Shown: in pieces, positions 9,209 to 17,633 of the stretch
Layout: every line of letters begins with the position of its first letter
Numbering within the stretch: the stretch's first letter is position 1
From: an uncultured Pseudomonadales bacterium
Lineage (GTDB): Bacteria > Pseudomonadota > Gammaproteobacteria > Pseudomonadales > Azotimanducaceae
Direction: 5' to 3'
Length of the DNA stretch: 64,000 nt
NCBI GenBank assembly: GCA_951813515.1
Contig: OX638346.1
Span: 3,217,617 to 3,281,616, forward strand
Notes under the pieces: generated by a model
Databases searched by the model: none
What the model was told of the DNA's origin: nothing
What the model saw: the letters and a program-made list of their open reading frames with translations, nothing else
Translations under genes and position numbers: made by a program

Positions 9209-9349
9209 ATGGGCCACGAGGACTATGTTCTGGTCAAGATTGATTTCAGCGCCTCGCCTTCAATCGTCTCGGTTTCGCAACCGATGAACGACTTCTTCGA
9301 CAGGCTCGTGGAACAGGTCGCGACTCGGAATCCGGGTGCGGCGGCGTAA
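9209..9349 (+). CDS. Possible 46-residue leader or small protein before the crotonase gene
   Basis: An ATG at 9209 opens a frame that ends with TAA at 9347-9349, two bases before the crotonase ATG at 9352. The peptide contains PMNDFFDRLVEQVA and has no match I recognise. The crotonase start lacks a clear Shine-Dalgarno, so its translation could be coupled to this frame; that is the main reason for listing it. The stretch 8986-9208 before it holds no other gene I can see. Confidence 0.35.
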   Translation: MGHEDYVLVKIDFSASPSIVSVSQPMNDFFDRLVEQVATRNPGAAA

Positions 9350-9351
9350 GA

Positions 9352-10023
9352 ATGGCTGAACTCGCGACCTACGAACTCATCGACCACGTGGCGGTGGTCG
9401 CCATGGACGACGGCAAGGCCAACGTGTTCGGCCCGGACATGATCGCTGCCTTGAACCGCCAGCTCGACCGCGCGGCCGACGAAGCCAAGGTCGTACTGCT
9501 GACCGGGCGGCCGGGTCTTCTCTCCGGAGGTTTCGACCTTCGGGTGATTCGCGGCGATGACGAGCATGTCGCGCGGAAGATGACGCGTGGCGGGGCTCGC
9601 CTCCTCATGCGCCTCTACGGTCTGCCGCAGCCGCTGGTCATCGCATCCACGGGGCATGCGGTAGCGTTGGGCGCGTTGTGCCTGTTGACCGGGGACTACC
9701 GCATCTGTGCGCAGGGCGACTTCCGCATCGGCTTGAACGAGACGGCCATCGGCCTGGCCCTGCCGCCGTTCGCCGTGATGCTTGCGGAAGAACGACTGTC
9801 CAGGCGCCACCTGGCTCGAGCAACCCTGGGCGCAAGGATGTTCTCGCCGGAAAGCGCCAGGGACGCGGGTTTCCTGGACGAAGTGGTTCCGCCTGAGAAG
9901 CTCCGGGAATCGGCCCTCGAAGTGGCCCGGCAAATGGTGGACCTGGACGGTTCCGCCTTTGCGGCAACGAAACAGGGAATGCGGGGTGCCTCTATAGCCA
10001 GGATTCTTGAAGGACTGCGCTAG
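9352..10023 (+). CDS. Enoyl-CoA hydratase/isomerase (crotonase) family protein
   Basis: 223 residues, a little shorter than the usual 255-260. The crotonase fold is readable: KANVFGPDMIAALNRQLD, the oxyanion stretch GLLSGGFDLRV, HAVALGALCLL, and the GLNETAIGLALPP segment. The second catalytic Glu position is filled (E130 in LNE), but the first, normally in a GGxxE motif, is ALGAL here, so plain hydratase chemistry is doubtful and isomerase or hydrolase activity is possible. It acts on acyl-CoA thioesters in the cytoplasm. It may be translationally coupled to the small frame before it. Confidence 0.85.
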   Translation: MAELATYELIDHVAVVAMDDGKANVFGPDMIAALNRQLDRAADEAKVVLLTGRPGLLSGGFDLRVIRGDDEHVARKMTRGGARLLMRLYGLPQPLVIASTGHAVALGALCLLTGDYRICAQGDFRIGLNETAIGLALPPFAVMLAEERLSRRHLARATLGARMFSPESARDAGFLDEVVPPEKLRESALEVARQMVDLDGSAFAATKQGMRGASIARILEGLR

Positions 10024-10037
10024 CCGAACACTGTTCG

Positions 10038-10259
10038 CTACCCCTTCCGAAACGCCCTTCGGAATACCCAGACGGAAAACCACGTGGCAACGGATCCGCA
10101 GATCAGGAAGACAAGGACGCCCAATATGGGATGTACCGATCCATCCAGCAGATCCAGAAGGTCTCCAACTATGTAGAACGGGAGCAACGCCACCAAGAAG
10201 GTGCCCGGCCACACATACGCCAGAATGCCTAAAGTGGCGAGAACCTTGCGTCCGTCCAA
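10038..10259 (-). CDS. Small two-helix membrane protein, unknown function
   Basis: 73 residues with two hydrophobic segments (about 8-33 and 43-63), separated by an acidic loop GDLLDLLDGS, and a basic C-terminus RRAFRKG. No family recognised. It lies 28 nt downstream of the DUF2087 gene on the same strand and may be co-transcribed with it. It is convergent with the crotonase gene. Confidence 0.6.
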   Translation of the reverse strand: MDGRKVLATLGILAYVWPGTFLVALLPFYIVGDLLDLLDGSVHPILGVLVFLICGSVATWFSVWVFRRAFRKG

Positions 10260-10287
10260 TCTGACCTCGCGTGTGATCCGGTCTGGA

Positions 10288-10728
10288 TTAGCCGTTGCTC
10301 AAGCGGGATCGCTTCCGCGCTTCCCGGTCGCGGCGGACATCGTCGCTGATCGCCCCCGCATCGACGTCAACGGCAGGGTCGCCGAGGACCTCCGCCACCC
10401 GACCGTAGTTCAGGAAATACAACGAACCGTCCATCCGGCGCATAAGAAAACCGTAGTCCACCATTCGTCGTCGCAGCGTCACGTGGTCGATCTCCGCCTG
10501 TACCGAAGCCAGCCAATCCGATAGCAGGTCGTTGATCTCCCACTCGGCATAGGGGCGTCGACGGGTCAGGCATACGGCCGCGACGGCGAGCACGGTGTCA
10601 AGTTCATCTGGATGCGTTGGAAACCCTTGCAGTTTGCCGGACTGCAGCAGTCGGCGAAACAGTTCCTCGACGCACTGCCGTGTAGCCGCCGGGCGCGTCT
10701 GTGGTAGCTCGATTTCAGAGCCCGACAT
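10288..10728 (-). CDS. DUF2087 domain protein
   Basis: 146 residues. The segment RRPYAEWEINDLLSDW followed by LRRRMVDYGFLMRRMDGS and YFLN matches DUF2087, a winged-helix-like domain of about 70 residues often found at the end of transcription regulators (pattern YsEkEVN...LRReLvdyglleR..dG..Y). Here the N-terminal half (about residues 1-50) is a short helical region without a recognised DNA-binding domain. Function is unknown; a regulatory role is a guess from the domain. Confidence 0.75.
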   Translation of the reverse strand: MSGSEIELPQTRPAATRQCVEELFRRLLQSGKLQGFPTHPDELDTVLAVAAVCLTRRRPYAEWEINDLLSDWLASVQAEIDHVTLRRRMVDYGFLMRRMDGSLYFLNYGRVAEVLGDPAVDVDAGAISDDVRRDREARKRSRLSNG

Positions 10729-10831
10729 TTCGCCGTCTCACGAAGGGTTTGGGAATGAGAGTCTATCAGGCGGGGTCTGGTCGCCCGCTGGAGACCGCGG
10801 TCCCAACGGCGGGGCGATCGGCGCCGTCTGC

Positions 10832-12157
10832 CTAAATTCCCGGCCCCACGCGATTGGGCGTGCCGTCGTGAAACCGGGAGAAGCGGAATCGCGTCAGGTC
10901 GTGGCCCGGAGATTCGCCCAGCACCAGCGACGCCATCACCCTGCCGGCGCCGGGCCCGATGCCGAAGCCATGGCCGCTGAATCCCGTGGCGACGAAGAGC
11001 CCTGCACGGTCGTCCACCTCGTCCAGCACCGGCACCACGTCGGGCGTCATGTCGATCATGCCTGCCCAGGACTCCACGAGCGGGATGCCGTCGAGGACGG
11101 GCAGGCGTTTTCGGATGGCCTCGTCGAGCCGGCGCAACGCACGATCGGAGGGCGGCGGGTTCAGCACGCGGTCGCGCTCGAAAGGACTTTCCTCGTCGTC
11201 GCGCCAGGTCTGGGGCTTCATGCGGCTGAACACTCCGTCGAACCGCAATTGGAGGTTGCCCGCGTTGGCCTTGAGGATGTGTAGGAACCTCGGGAAATAA
11301 CGGAATGAGTCGAGCCCCACGAAGTGGTCGTTGGTTCCCGCTGCGGAAACTGTGTATCCGCCATCCTGGCGGCGGCGAAATCCGAAACCCGGTGCCGAAG
11401 CGTTGCCGTCGTAGAAATCCGGCGCGGGCGCTGTCCGCGCCACGGTTGCCCGGAACGTGAGTTGCGGCAGGTCGAGACCCACATGGCGTAGCAGGAGCGA
11501 ACTCCACGCGCCGCACGCGCAGACTGCGGCCTGCGTGCGAACCGGGCCGAGTTCGGTGACGACGCCGGATACCGCGCCCGCCTCGAACTCGATGCCCCGC
11601 ACCGCGCAGTTCTCGATGATCCGCCCGCCCGCGCGCCGCACTGCCCGCGCCAGCGCCGGGACGGCCAGAAACGGCTCGGCGCGGGCGTCGCTCGGCGTAT
11701 GGAGTCCGCCGGCGTAACGTCCCGGCAGCCCGGGAATCAGCGCTTCGACTTCGCTGCTCGTGAGCAGTCGCGTGTCCAGTTGGTGCTGCTGCGCGATCTC
11801 GAGCCATTCCTCGTGCTTTGCCAACTGGCTTTCCGTGTCGGCGAGGTAAGCGACGCCGCGGCGTGCGAAGCCGACATCCTCGCCGATCGCCTCCGCCAAA
11901 CCCGCCCAGATTTGCTGGCTCTCGATGACGATGGGCAGTTCGTCCGCATCCCGCGCCTGCTTGCGAATCCAGCCCCAGTTGCGGCTCGACTGCTCTCCCG
12001 CTACCCGACCCTTCTCCAGCACCAGCACGTCGACGCCGCGCTTCGCGAGGAACCAGGCGGTGGAGATGCCGGCCACGCCACCGCCTATCACGACGACATC
12101 GGCGCTTTGCGGCAGTTCGTCCCGGAAGGAGATGGGGCTTTGATCGCTCAGGACCAT
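10832..12157 (-). CDS. FAD-dependent oxidoreductase, D-amino-acid oxidase (DAO) type
   Basis: 441 residues from ATG 12157. The N-terminus carries the FAD Rossmann motif VVVIGGGVAGISTAW (about 21-35) and the SSRNWGWIRKQ stretch typical of DAO-fold amine or amino-acid oxidases. The C-terminus has the second FAD contact GLFVATGFSGHGFGIGP. It would oxidise an amine or amino acid, in the cytoplasm as no signal is present. The same frame stays open upstream to 13162, but that extra part is antisense to a better-supported gene and is not coding. It begins 41 nt after the CmcJ-like gene, so the two probably form an operon. Confidence 0.88.
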   Translation of the reverse strand: MVLSDQSPISFRDELPQSADVVVIGGGVAGISTAWFLAKRGVDVLVLEKGRVAGEQSSRNWGWIRKQARDADELPIVIESQQIWAGLAEAIGEDVGFARRGVAYLADTESQLAKHEEWLEIAQQHQLDTRLLTSSEVEALIPGLPGRYAGGLHTPSDARAEPFLAVPALARAVRRAGGRIIENCAVRGIEFEAGAVSGVVTELGPVRTQAAVCACGAWSSLLLRHVGLDLPQLTFRATVARTAPAPDFYDGNASAPGFGFRRRQDGGYTVSAAGTNDHFVGLDSFRYFPRFLHILKANAGNLQLRFDGVFSRMKPQTWRDDEESPFERDRVLNPPPSDRALRRLDEAIRKRLPVLDGIPLVESWAGMIDMTPDVVPVLDEVDDRAGLFVATGFSGHGFGIGPGAGRVMASLVLGESPGHDLTRFRFSRFHDGTPNRVGPGI

Positions 12158-12198
12158 ATTGGTCGTTCCGGTCCAGCCGAAGGGAGAGAGGGCCTCGA

Positions 12199-13032
12199 CT
12201 AGAAGAAGGCCAACAGGCGCATCTCGACGCTGTGCCTGGGCGTGGCTTCCGGGCCCGCATCCGGCAACTCGAACGCGGTGTGCAGCGTATATCGCGCCCG
12301 TCCATCGGTTGCCGAGTCGTAGACCTTGAAGAACACCGCCTCGTCCGGCGCCAGGTACGGGTAGTAGAAGAACCGGTGATTCGGGTTGTAGCGCACCCGC
12401 CAGATTTCTCCCACGCGTCCCGGCGCGGGCCTGGGCGCCGGAATGAAGTCGCCGTCGTCCACCGTGCGCGCATCGGCGATGGTGATGGGGTCCGACTCGA
12501 TCCGATGCCCGATGGGGCGCCATGCCTGCACGATGGCGAACCGTCGCTTGAGTAGCGCCTCGGCCTCGTCGGGCAACAGGTCGCGCACGCGCTTCCTGGC
12601 GGACCAGTGCGTATAGTCGTTGTGCACGCCCCGCGCCGGGCCCTTGAGCCCCTTCTTCCGACGGACTCCTTCGTCGCCGTGCCGCACCGTGTGATCGAAG
12701 ATGTGAATGCGCGATGCACCTGTGCATCGTTTGGCGATCTTCTCCATGGCGGGGTAGTAGATCCGCCTGACGCATTGGGCGTCCAGGAAGTCGATCGGCG
12801 GCAGCGCATCGCTCTGCAGTTCGAATCCGTGCACGTCGAGCGTCAGCGGCTCCGGCCACTCGCGGGCGTTGAAGACCGACACGTCGTGCCGCGCGGTGCC
12901 GCTGCCCAGGTCGCGTCCCTCGGAATCCGGTGGCGCAATCTCGTAGTAGTACTTGTCGCCCTCGTCGGTGGCGTACCCCAACGACGTACGTACGGCATGC
13001 TGTTCCAGGGTGGATGCGGGTTCGGCCATCAC
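12199..13032 (-). CDS. CmcJ/NvfI-family oxidoreductase
   Basis: 277 residues. Family marks are the HNDYT motif near residue 137, RFAIVQAWRPIGH, and YNPNHRFFYYPYLAPDEAVFFKVYDS. This family includes CmcJ of cephamycin clusters, the fungal AsaB/NvfI enzymes and gibberellin desaturase relatives, which behave as non-haem iron oxygenase-like proteins. The N-terminus may begin at either of two adjacent Met codons. It heads the pair with the DAO-type flavoenzyme and diverges from the YihY gene. Substrate unknown. Confidence 0.83.
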   Translation of the reverse strand: MMAEPASTLEQHAVRTSLGYATDEGDKYYYEIAPPDSEGRDLGSGTARHDVSVFNAREWPEPLTLDVHGFELQSDALPPIDFLDAQCVRRIYYPAMEKIAKRCTGASRIHIFDHTVRHGDEGVRRKKGLKGPARGVHNDYTHWSARKRVRDLLPDEAEALLKRRFAIVQAWRPIGHRIESDPITIADARTVDDGDFIPAPRPAPGRVGEIWRVRYNPNHRFFYYPYLAPDEAVFFKVYDSATDGRARYTLHTAFELPDAGPEATPRHSVEMRLLAFF

Positions 13033-13098
13033 GGATCTCTGCGAGTCGGTTGCCAGCGATTATAGGAAATTGGCGTTCATGGCGCGCAGTCGCCAACG

Positions 13099-14343
13099 GT
13101 GCTAAAAGTGACGGGCAGATCATCAGGTGGCGCGGCAGTGCTCGATCTTGGGCTGAAAACATGGCGTTACGGCCGCTGGTTCATGCGCCAGGTCGCGCGC
13201 CAGTTTCGCGACGACGGCTGCACGATGGCCGCCGCCGCGCTGACATTCACGACGATGATTGCCGTCGTGCCGTTCTTCGCCGTCGTCTACAGGGTCCTGT
13301 CGCTTCTGCCGGAGTTCGCCGGCGTCGGCGACACGATTACCAGCTTTGTCTTCGAGACCTTCCTGCCCGGTTCCAGCGCAGCCGTGCTCGACCGTGTGCG
13401 GGAATTTACTGCCAAGGCGAACGAGCTGACGCTGGTTGGAGTCGGTGTGGTCTTCGTGACCACCATGCTCATGCTCAGGCGCATGGAAGAGTCGTTCAAC
13501 CGCATCTGGCACGTCGCGAACACCCGCACCGGCATGGCGCGGTTCCTGTCCTACTGGGGAATAGTCTCGTTCGGCGTTCCCATGATCGGGGTCGCCGTGA
13601 CCGCCGCGAGCTACGACTTCGGTCTCGACTACCTGGCGGAACTGCGAGGCTCCTCGATCATGGACGGCGTTCGCGATGCGGTTCCGCCGTTGGCGACTGC
13701 ACTGACGTTCACCCTGCTTTACTACGCGGTGCCAAGTTGCCGGGTCCGGTTCGACCACGCCCTCGTTGGTGGCGTCGTGACCACGGCACTCCTCACCGTC
13801 GCGAAGGAGGTTTTTGCCTGGGCGGTTCCGTGGTTCCAGAACGAAGTCGTCTACGGAGCGTTCGCGGCGCTGCCGCTGTTCGTTATGGGACTGTACCTGG
13901 TGTGGGTACTGATCCTCGTGGGGGCGATCTGCGTGCGTACGCTGTCCCTGATCCCGTGGGAGGACGAACCGGATGGCGTGCCGGCCGCGGTCAAGTGCGC
14001 GAGGGTGCTCGAACTATTGCAGAAGGCGCACCTGGAAGGAGCCGCGTTGACGGACGCCGATATCCTTCGGGCCGTACCCATGACGCGCCCGGAACGCGCT
14101 CGGATATTCGACGTGTTGCACGACGGCCGCTGGCTGCGAGCCACGGGGAACAGGGCATGGGCGCTTGGGCGCGGCCTCGAGAGCATGACCCTGTGGGAAC
14201 TCTTCCTGCAGCTTCCCGACGGCGTTGCCGCAGAGAACCTGGGCGGCGACAGCACCGTCGAGGCGCGTTTTCGGGCGTTCCTTGAAGATGGGGCTATCCA
14301 TCTGAATGTCAGTCTCGCCGACATCGCAACCGATGAACCATGA
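13099..14343 (+). CDS. YihY/BrkB-family inner-membrane protein
   Basis: 414 residues beginning with GTG (an ATG at 13162 would be an alternative). It shows the family's opening DDGCTMAAAALTFTTM, about six membrane helices to residue 285, and AVPSCRVRFDHALVGG before the fifth. The remaining ~120 residues form a soluble tail with winged-helix-like text (TDADILRAVPMTRPERARIF). The exact role of YihY proteins is unsettled. The HicB-like gene follows 15 nt later. Confidence 0.88.
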   Translation: MLKVTGRSSGGAAVLDLGLKTWRYGRWFMRQVARQFRDDGCTMAAAALTFTTMIAVVPFFAVVYRVLSLLPEFAGVGDTITSFVFETFLPGSSAAVLDRVREFTAKANELTLVGVGVVFVTTMLMLRRMEESFNRIWHVANTRTGMARFLSYWGIVSFGVPMIGVAVTAASYDFGLDYLAELRGSSIMDGVRDAVPPLATALTFTLLYYAVPSCRVRFDHALVGGVVTTALLTVAKEVFAWAVPWFQNEVVYGAFAALPLFVMGLYLVWVLILVGAICVRTLSLIPWEDEPDGVPAAVKCARVLELLQKAHLEGAALTDADILRAVPMTRPERARIFDVLHDGRWLRATGNRAWALGRGLESMTLWELFLQLPDGVAAENLGGDSTVEARFRAFLEDGAIHLNVSLADIATDEP

Positions 14344-14358
14344 ACATGGAGTTGAGCC

Positions 14359-14700
14359 ATGAGAAACACGATGGAGATCGATGGCTACCGGGCCATCATT
14401 GAGTTTGATCCCGACATTGACATGTTCCGGGGTGAGTTCCTGGATCTGAACGGCGGGGCGGACTTCTACGCGAAGGACGTCGCTGGGTTGAGGCGGGAGG
14501 GCGCCATTTCCCTCAAGGTATTTCTCGACATGTGCCGAGAAGACGATGTTGAGCCGCAAAAGAGATTCTCCGGCAAGTTCAACCTGCGCATACCACCGAC
14601 ACTACACGCAACCATTGCGGTCGCGGCTGCCGCCGAGGGCAAGAGCCTGAACCAATGGGTGACGGACGAGCTTCGGGCGGGGGTCTCAGACTCCGCGTAG
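14359..14700 (+). CDS. HicB-family antitoxin-like protein, solitary
   Basis: 113 residues. The N-terminal HicB half reads YRAIIEFDPDIDMFRGEFL, and the C-terminal part has the typical FSGKFNLRIPP then AAAAEGKSLNQWV ribbon-helix-helix text. In HicAB systems HicB neutralises the HicA mRNA nuclease and represses its own operon. I find no HicA-like frame on either side (14344-14358 is too short; 14701-14954 has no fitting frame), so this is either a stand-alone regulator or an orphan. Confidence 0.85.
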   Translation: MRNTMEIDGYRAIIEFDPDIDMFRGEFLDLNGGADFYAKDVAGLRREGAISLKVFLDMCREDDVEPQKRFSGKFNLRIPPTLHATIAVAAAAEGKSLNQWVTDELRAGVSDSA

Positions 14701-14954
14701 ACCTTCGGCACGGGAAGCGATCGCGCTTGGCGGACCGTTATCGCTTCTGGCAAGGCCATGGAGGAGAGGATTTGCGCGAGGATCACGGGTCGTGCCCACA
14801 CAGAACCCTCGTCGAGAGACAGTCCGGCGGGATTGCACGGGCGCAAGGTGTTAGTGTCAGACTATCGGGCACTTAGCGGCCAATCGTCCGATCAGACCGT
14901 CGGCGGCAATCCGGCGGCCCCGTTGTTCGGCATTACAGCGCACAGGATAGATCC

Positions 14955-16331
14955 ATGGACCAACTGAACTCCGTCATCAACCAGGTCAACGCCTTTGTCT
15001 GGGGGCCGCCGATGCTCGGCATGCTGGGCGTCACCGGTCTGCTGTTGACCCTGGGACTGGTGTTCATGCCGTGGCGCAAGATCGTCTACGGCTTCCGGCT
15101 GCTGTTCGACCGGTCCGGACCAACGGGCGCGGGCGAGGTCAAGCCGTTCAATGCGCTGATGACAGCGCTTTCGGCGACCGTCGGCACCGGAAACATCGCG
15201 GGCGTCGCGACGGCGATCGCGCTCGGTGGACCGGGTGCGATCTTCTACATGTGGCTGATCGCGCTGTTCGGGATGGCCACGAAATACGCGGAAGCGGTGT
15301 GCGCGGTCACCTATCGCGAAGTGGACGAGGCCGGCAAGCATGTCGGCGGACCGATGTATTACCTGCGCAACGGCGTCGGCGAGTTCGCCCCGGAGCTTGG
15401 CAAGTGGCTGGGCCTGGCGTTCGCGGTGTTCGGTGCGGTGGCGGCGTTCGGCATCGGCAACGCCGTGCAGGTCAACTCGATGGCGGCCGCGCTGACGGAT
15501 AGCTTCTCGGTCCCCTCGTGGGTGACAGGCCTTGTCGTTGCCGCACTGGTTGGCGTCGTCGTCATCGGGGGTATTCGCCGGATTGGCGAAGTCGCGGGCA
15601 GACTGGTGCCAGCCATGGTGGTGCTCTACGTCGGTGCCGCCCTCACCATCATTGTCATCAACATCGTCGACGTGCCTGCAGCGTTCGGGTTGATCTTCAC
15701 TCACGCGTTCACGCCGGCTGCGGCGACCGGCGGTTTCGCCGGCGCAGCGGTTGCCGCCGCCATTCGCTTCGGTGTCGCCCGGGGCGTGTTCTCCAACGAG
15801 TCGGGTTTGGGCTCGGCTGCCATCGCGCACGCGGCGGCGCAGACCAACAGCCCGGTCCGCCAGGGAATCATCGCGATGCTTGGCACGTTCATCGACACCA
15901 TCGTGGTCTGCACGATGACGGCGCTCGTCATCCTGACCTCGGGGGCATGGACCATGATGGGAGCCGATGGCGGTGGATTGACCGGGGCCGTCCTCACGTC
16001 CACGGGATTTCAGGAGTCCATTCCAGGTGGCAAGTACATCGTCACCATCGCGCTCGCGGTGTTCGCGTTCACCACGATTCTCGGCTGGTCCTATTACGGC
16101 GAGCGGTGCTGGCAGTACCTGTTCCGCGAGAAAAGTCTCTGGATCTACCGTGTTCTCTGGGTGCTGGCGGCGCTCTCCTTCGCCAACGTGAAGGTGGACC
16201 TCGTCTGGAACCTGTCCGACACGCTCAACGGGCTGATGGCGGTGCCCAACCTCGTCGGTCTGCTTCTGCTGGCGCCGATGGTGTTCAAGGTGACGCGGGA
16301 GTACTTCGACGACGTTGGAAAGCCTGGGTAG
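14955..16331 (+). CDS. Alanine/sodium symporter, AGCS family
   Basis: 458 residues with about ten membrane helices. Signatures are NALMTALSATVGTGNIAGVATAIALGGPGA and ATKYAEAVCAVTYR near the first third, GVFSNESGLGSAAIAHAAA in the middle, and GWSYYGERCWQYLF near the end. These match AGCS transporters, which bring in alanine or glycine with sodium or protons. The 254 bases before it (14701-14954) contain no gene I can support. Gene order suggests no specific partner. Confidence 0.93.
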   Translation: MDQLNSVINQVNAFVWGPPMLGMLGVTGLLLTLGLVFMPWRKIVYGFRLLFDRSGPTGAGEVKPFNALMTALSATVGTGNIAGVATAIALGGPGAIFYMWLIALFGMATKYAEAVCAVTYREVDEAGKHVGGPMYYLRNGVGEFAPELGKWLGLAFAVFGAVAAFGIGNAVQVNSMAAALTDSFSVPSWVTGLVVAALVGVVVIGGIRRIGEVAGRLVPAMVVLYVGAALTIIVINIVDVPAAFGLIFTHAFTPAAATGGFAGAAVAAAIRFGVARGVFSNESGLGSAAIAHAAAQTNSPVRQGIIAMLGTFIDTIVVCTMTALVILTSGAWTMMGADGGGLTGAVLTSTGFQESIPGGKYIVTIALAVFAFTTILGWSYYGERCWQYLFREKSLWIYRVLWVLAALSFANVKVDLVWNLSDTLNGLMAVPNLVGLLLLAPMVFKVTREYFDDVGKPG

Positions 16332-16375
16332 GGACGAGGCCGGTCTCGTGATGCGCGGGTGAGTTCGGCACGGCC

Positions 16376-17128
16376 ATGACCACCCTGCTGATCCTGGCGA
16401 CGGTGCTCGCCACCGCGGTGCTGTCGGGCGTGATCGGCATGGCCGGTGGCGTCTTGCTGATGGCCGTGCTGGTCACCCTGCTGCCCGTGGCCAGCGCCAT
16501 GATCCTCCACGGCGCCGTGCAGGCCGCCTCCAACGGCGCGCGGTTCCTGTTCCTGCGCGAGCATGTCATTTGGGCGATCATGCCGTATTACGCGGTCGGC
16601 GCTCTTGTCGCTGTCGCGCTGTTCGTTTCCCTGGCGTTGGTCCCCGATCCCGCGCTGGTGTTGATCCTGGTCGGTTCCTTTCCCTGGCTCGCGCGGGTTG
16701 TGCCGACGCTCCGGGGACTCGACGTGCGCCGCCCTGTTACAGCGGTGGCGTGTGGCACGACGGTCACGGCCGCACAGTTGCTTGCCGGCGCATCCGGCCC
16801 GCTGCTCGACGCGTTCTACCTGCGCACGGAGGTGGACAGGCGCTCCATCGTCGCGACCAAGGGGCTGACACAGGCCGCGGGCCACGTCGTGAAGATCGGC
16901 TACTACGCCTGGGTGTCCAATGCGGTCCTGGACGAGTTCTCCGTCGCCAGTGTACCCATCTGGATCATCGGTGCCGGGATCGTGCTTGCCACATTGGGGG
17001 CCAGGATCGGCACGCGTTTGCTGGAGAAGTTCGACGACCGGCAGTTCCGGCGCGTGACGGGCTGGGTGATCCTCGGCCTGGGCGCGCTCTGCATCGTCAA
17101 GGGCGTGCGCGACCTGCTGGTGCCTTGA
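16376..17128 (+). CDS. TauE/SafE-family (TSUP) membrane transporter
   Basis: 250 residues, eight or so hydrophobic helices. The opening SGVIGMAGGVLLM and the second-half repeat QLLAGASGPLLDAFYL are the paired TSUP motifs, and KGLTQAAGHVVKIGYY fits the family. TSUP proteins move sulfite, sulfonates or other organic anions across the inner membrane. It starts 44 nt after the alanine symporter. Substrate not determinable. Confidence 0.9.
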   Translation: MTTLLILATVLATAVLSGVIGMAGGVLLMAVLVTLLPVASAMILHGAVQAASNGARFLFLREHVIWAIMPYYAVGALVAVALFVSLALVPDPALVLILVGSFPWLARVVPTLRGLDVRRPVTAVACGTTVTAAQLLAGASGPLLDAFYLRTEVDRRSIVATKGLTQAAGHVVKIGYYAWVSNAVLDEFSVASVPIWIIGAGIVLATLGARIGTRLLEKFDDRQFRRVTGWVILGLGALCIVKGVRDLLVP

Positions 17129-17159
17129 TGGGCCTGCAACGCCCGAATAGTATCGAGAC

Positions 17160-17633
17160 ATGATGGCTTTCCGACTTGTCTCTCGCACCCTCGGCATGGC
17201 GGTGGCCTGTATGGGGTTGGTCGCTTGTTATCCCGAGCAACTGGATATCGGTGATGCCAAGACTGCGGCCGAACTCGCTCCGTCGCTGAATGCGTTGCGT
17301 GAAGGGGTGCCCGAGTACCACCGTCGCCTGGTAGACGGCACGTTTGACGCCCTTTCGTTGGTGGAGCAATGGGACTTCGTGGTGGAAATCCACGAACTCT
17401 CGACGAAACAACGCGAGGCGGAGCGTGCGGATTTCCGGGCGGAGCAAAAGCAGTGGGCAGCCGAGTTCCTTGATTCGGTCGAGGCCATGTCGCCTGAGTT
17501 TGCAGAAGAGTCCCTGGCTTGGAGGCGCGAAATGCTGTTGCGAGAATTGAAGCTCGAGAGTGATTCACTACGTATGGAGAATTGGACTTCGGGGTTTACG
17601 CGACCACCGTCCCCAAAGAGCGCTCCTCAATGA
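17160..17633 (+). CDS. Lipoprotein of unknown function, first of a tandem paralogous pair
   Basis: 157 residues. A signal peptide ends in the lipobox LVAC (Cys about 22), so the protein is likely lipid-anchored in the envelope. The mature part is helical and charged. It shares the stretch IGDAKTAAELAPSL, then YHRRLVDGTFDALSLVEQ, with the next gene, showing a tandem duplication. The stop codon overlaps an in-frame ATG of the next gene (ATGA at 17630). No family recognised. Confidence 0.75.
   Translation: MMAFRLVSRTLGMAVACMGLVACYPEQLDIGDAKTAAELAPSLNALREGVPEYHRRLVDGTFDALSLVEQWDFVVEIHELSTKQREAERADFRAEQKQWAAEFLDSVEAMSPEFAEESLAWRREMLLRELKLESDSLRMENWTSGFTRPPSPKSAPQ

Noticed and set aside
13070..13096. 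TTGGCG-N15-CGCCAA inverted repeat between the CmcJ-like and YihY genes
   Set aside because: Six-base GC-rich arms at this spacing are expected by chance in DNA of this composition, and it has no clear relation to a promoter.
12158..13162. Minus-strand open frame extending the flavoenzyme far upstream to about 776 residues
   Set aside because: The upstream part overlaps the well-supported CmcJ/NvfI-family gene in another frame and has Arg-rich, non-protein-like composition; the FAD motif near 12157 marks the true N-terminus.
14701..14954. Possible HicA toxin gene after the HicB-like gene
   Set aside because: Frames here lack the HicA dsRBD-like pattern and the catalytic His, and run into each other without a ribosome site.
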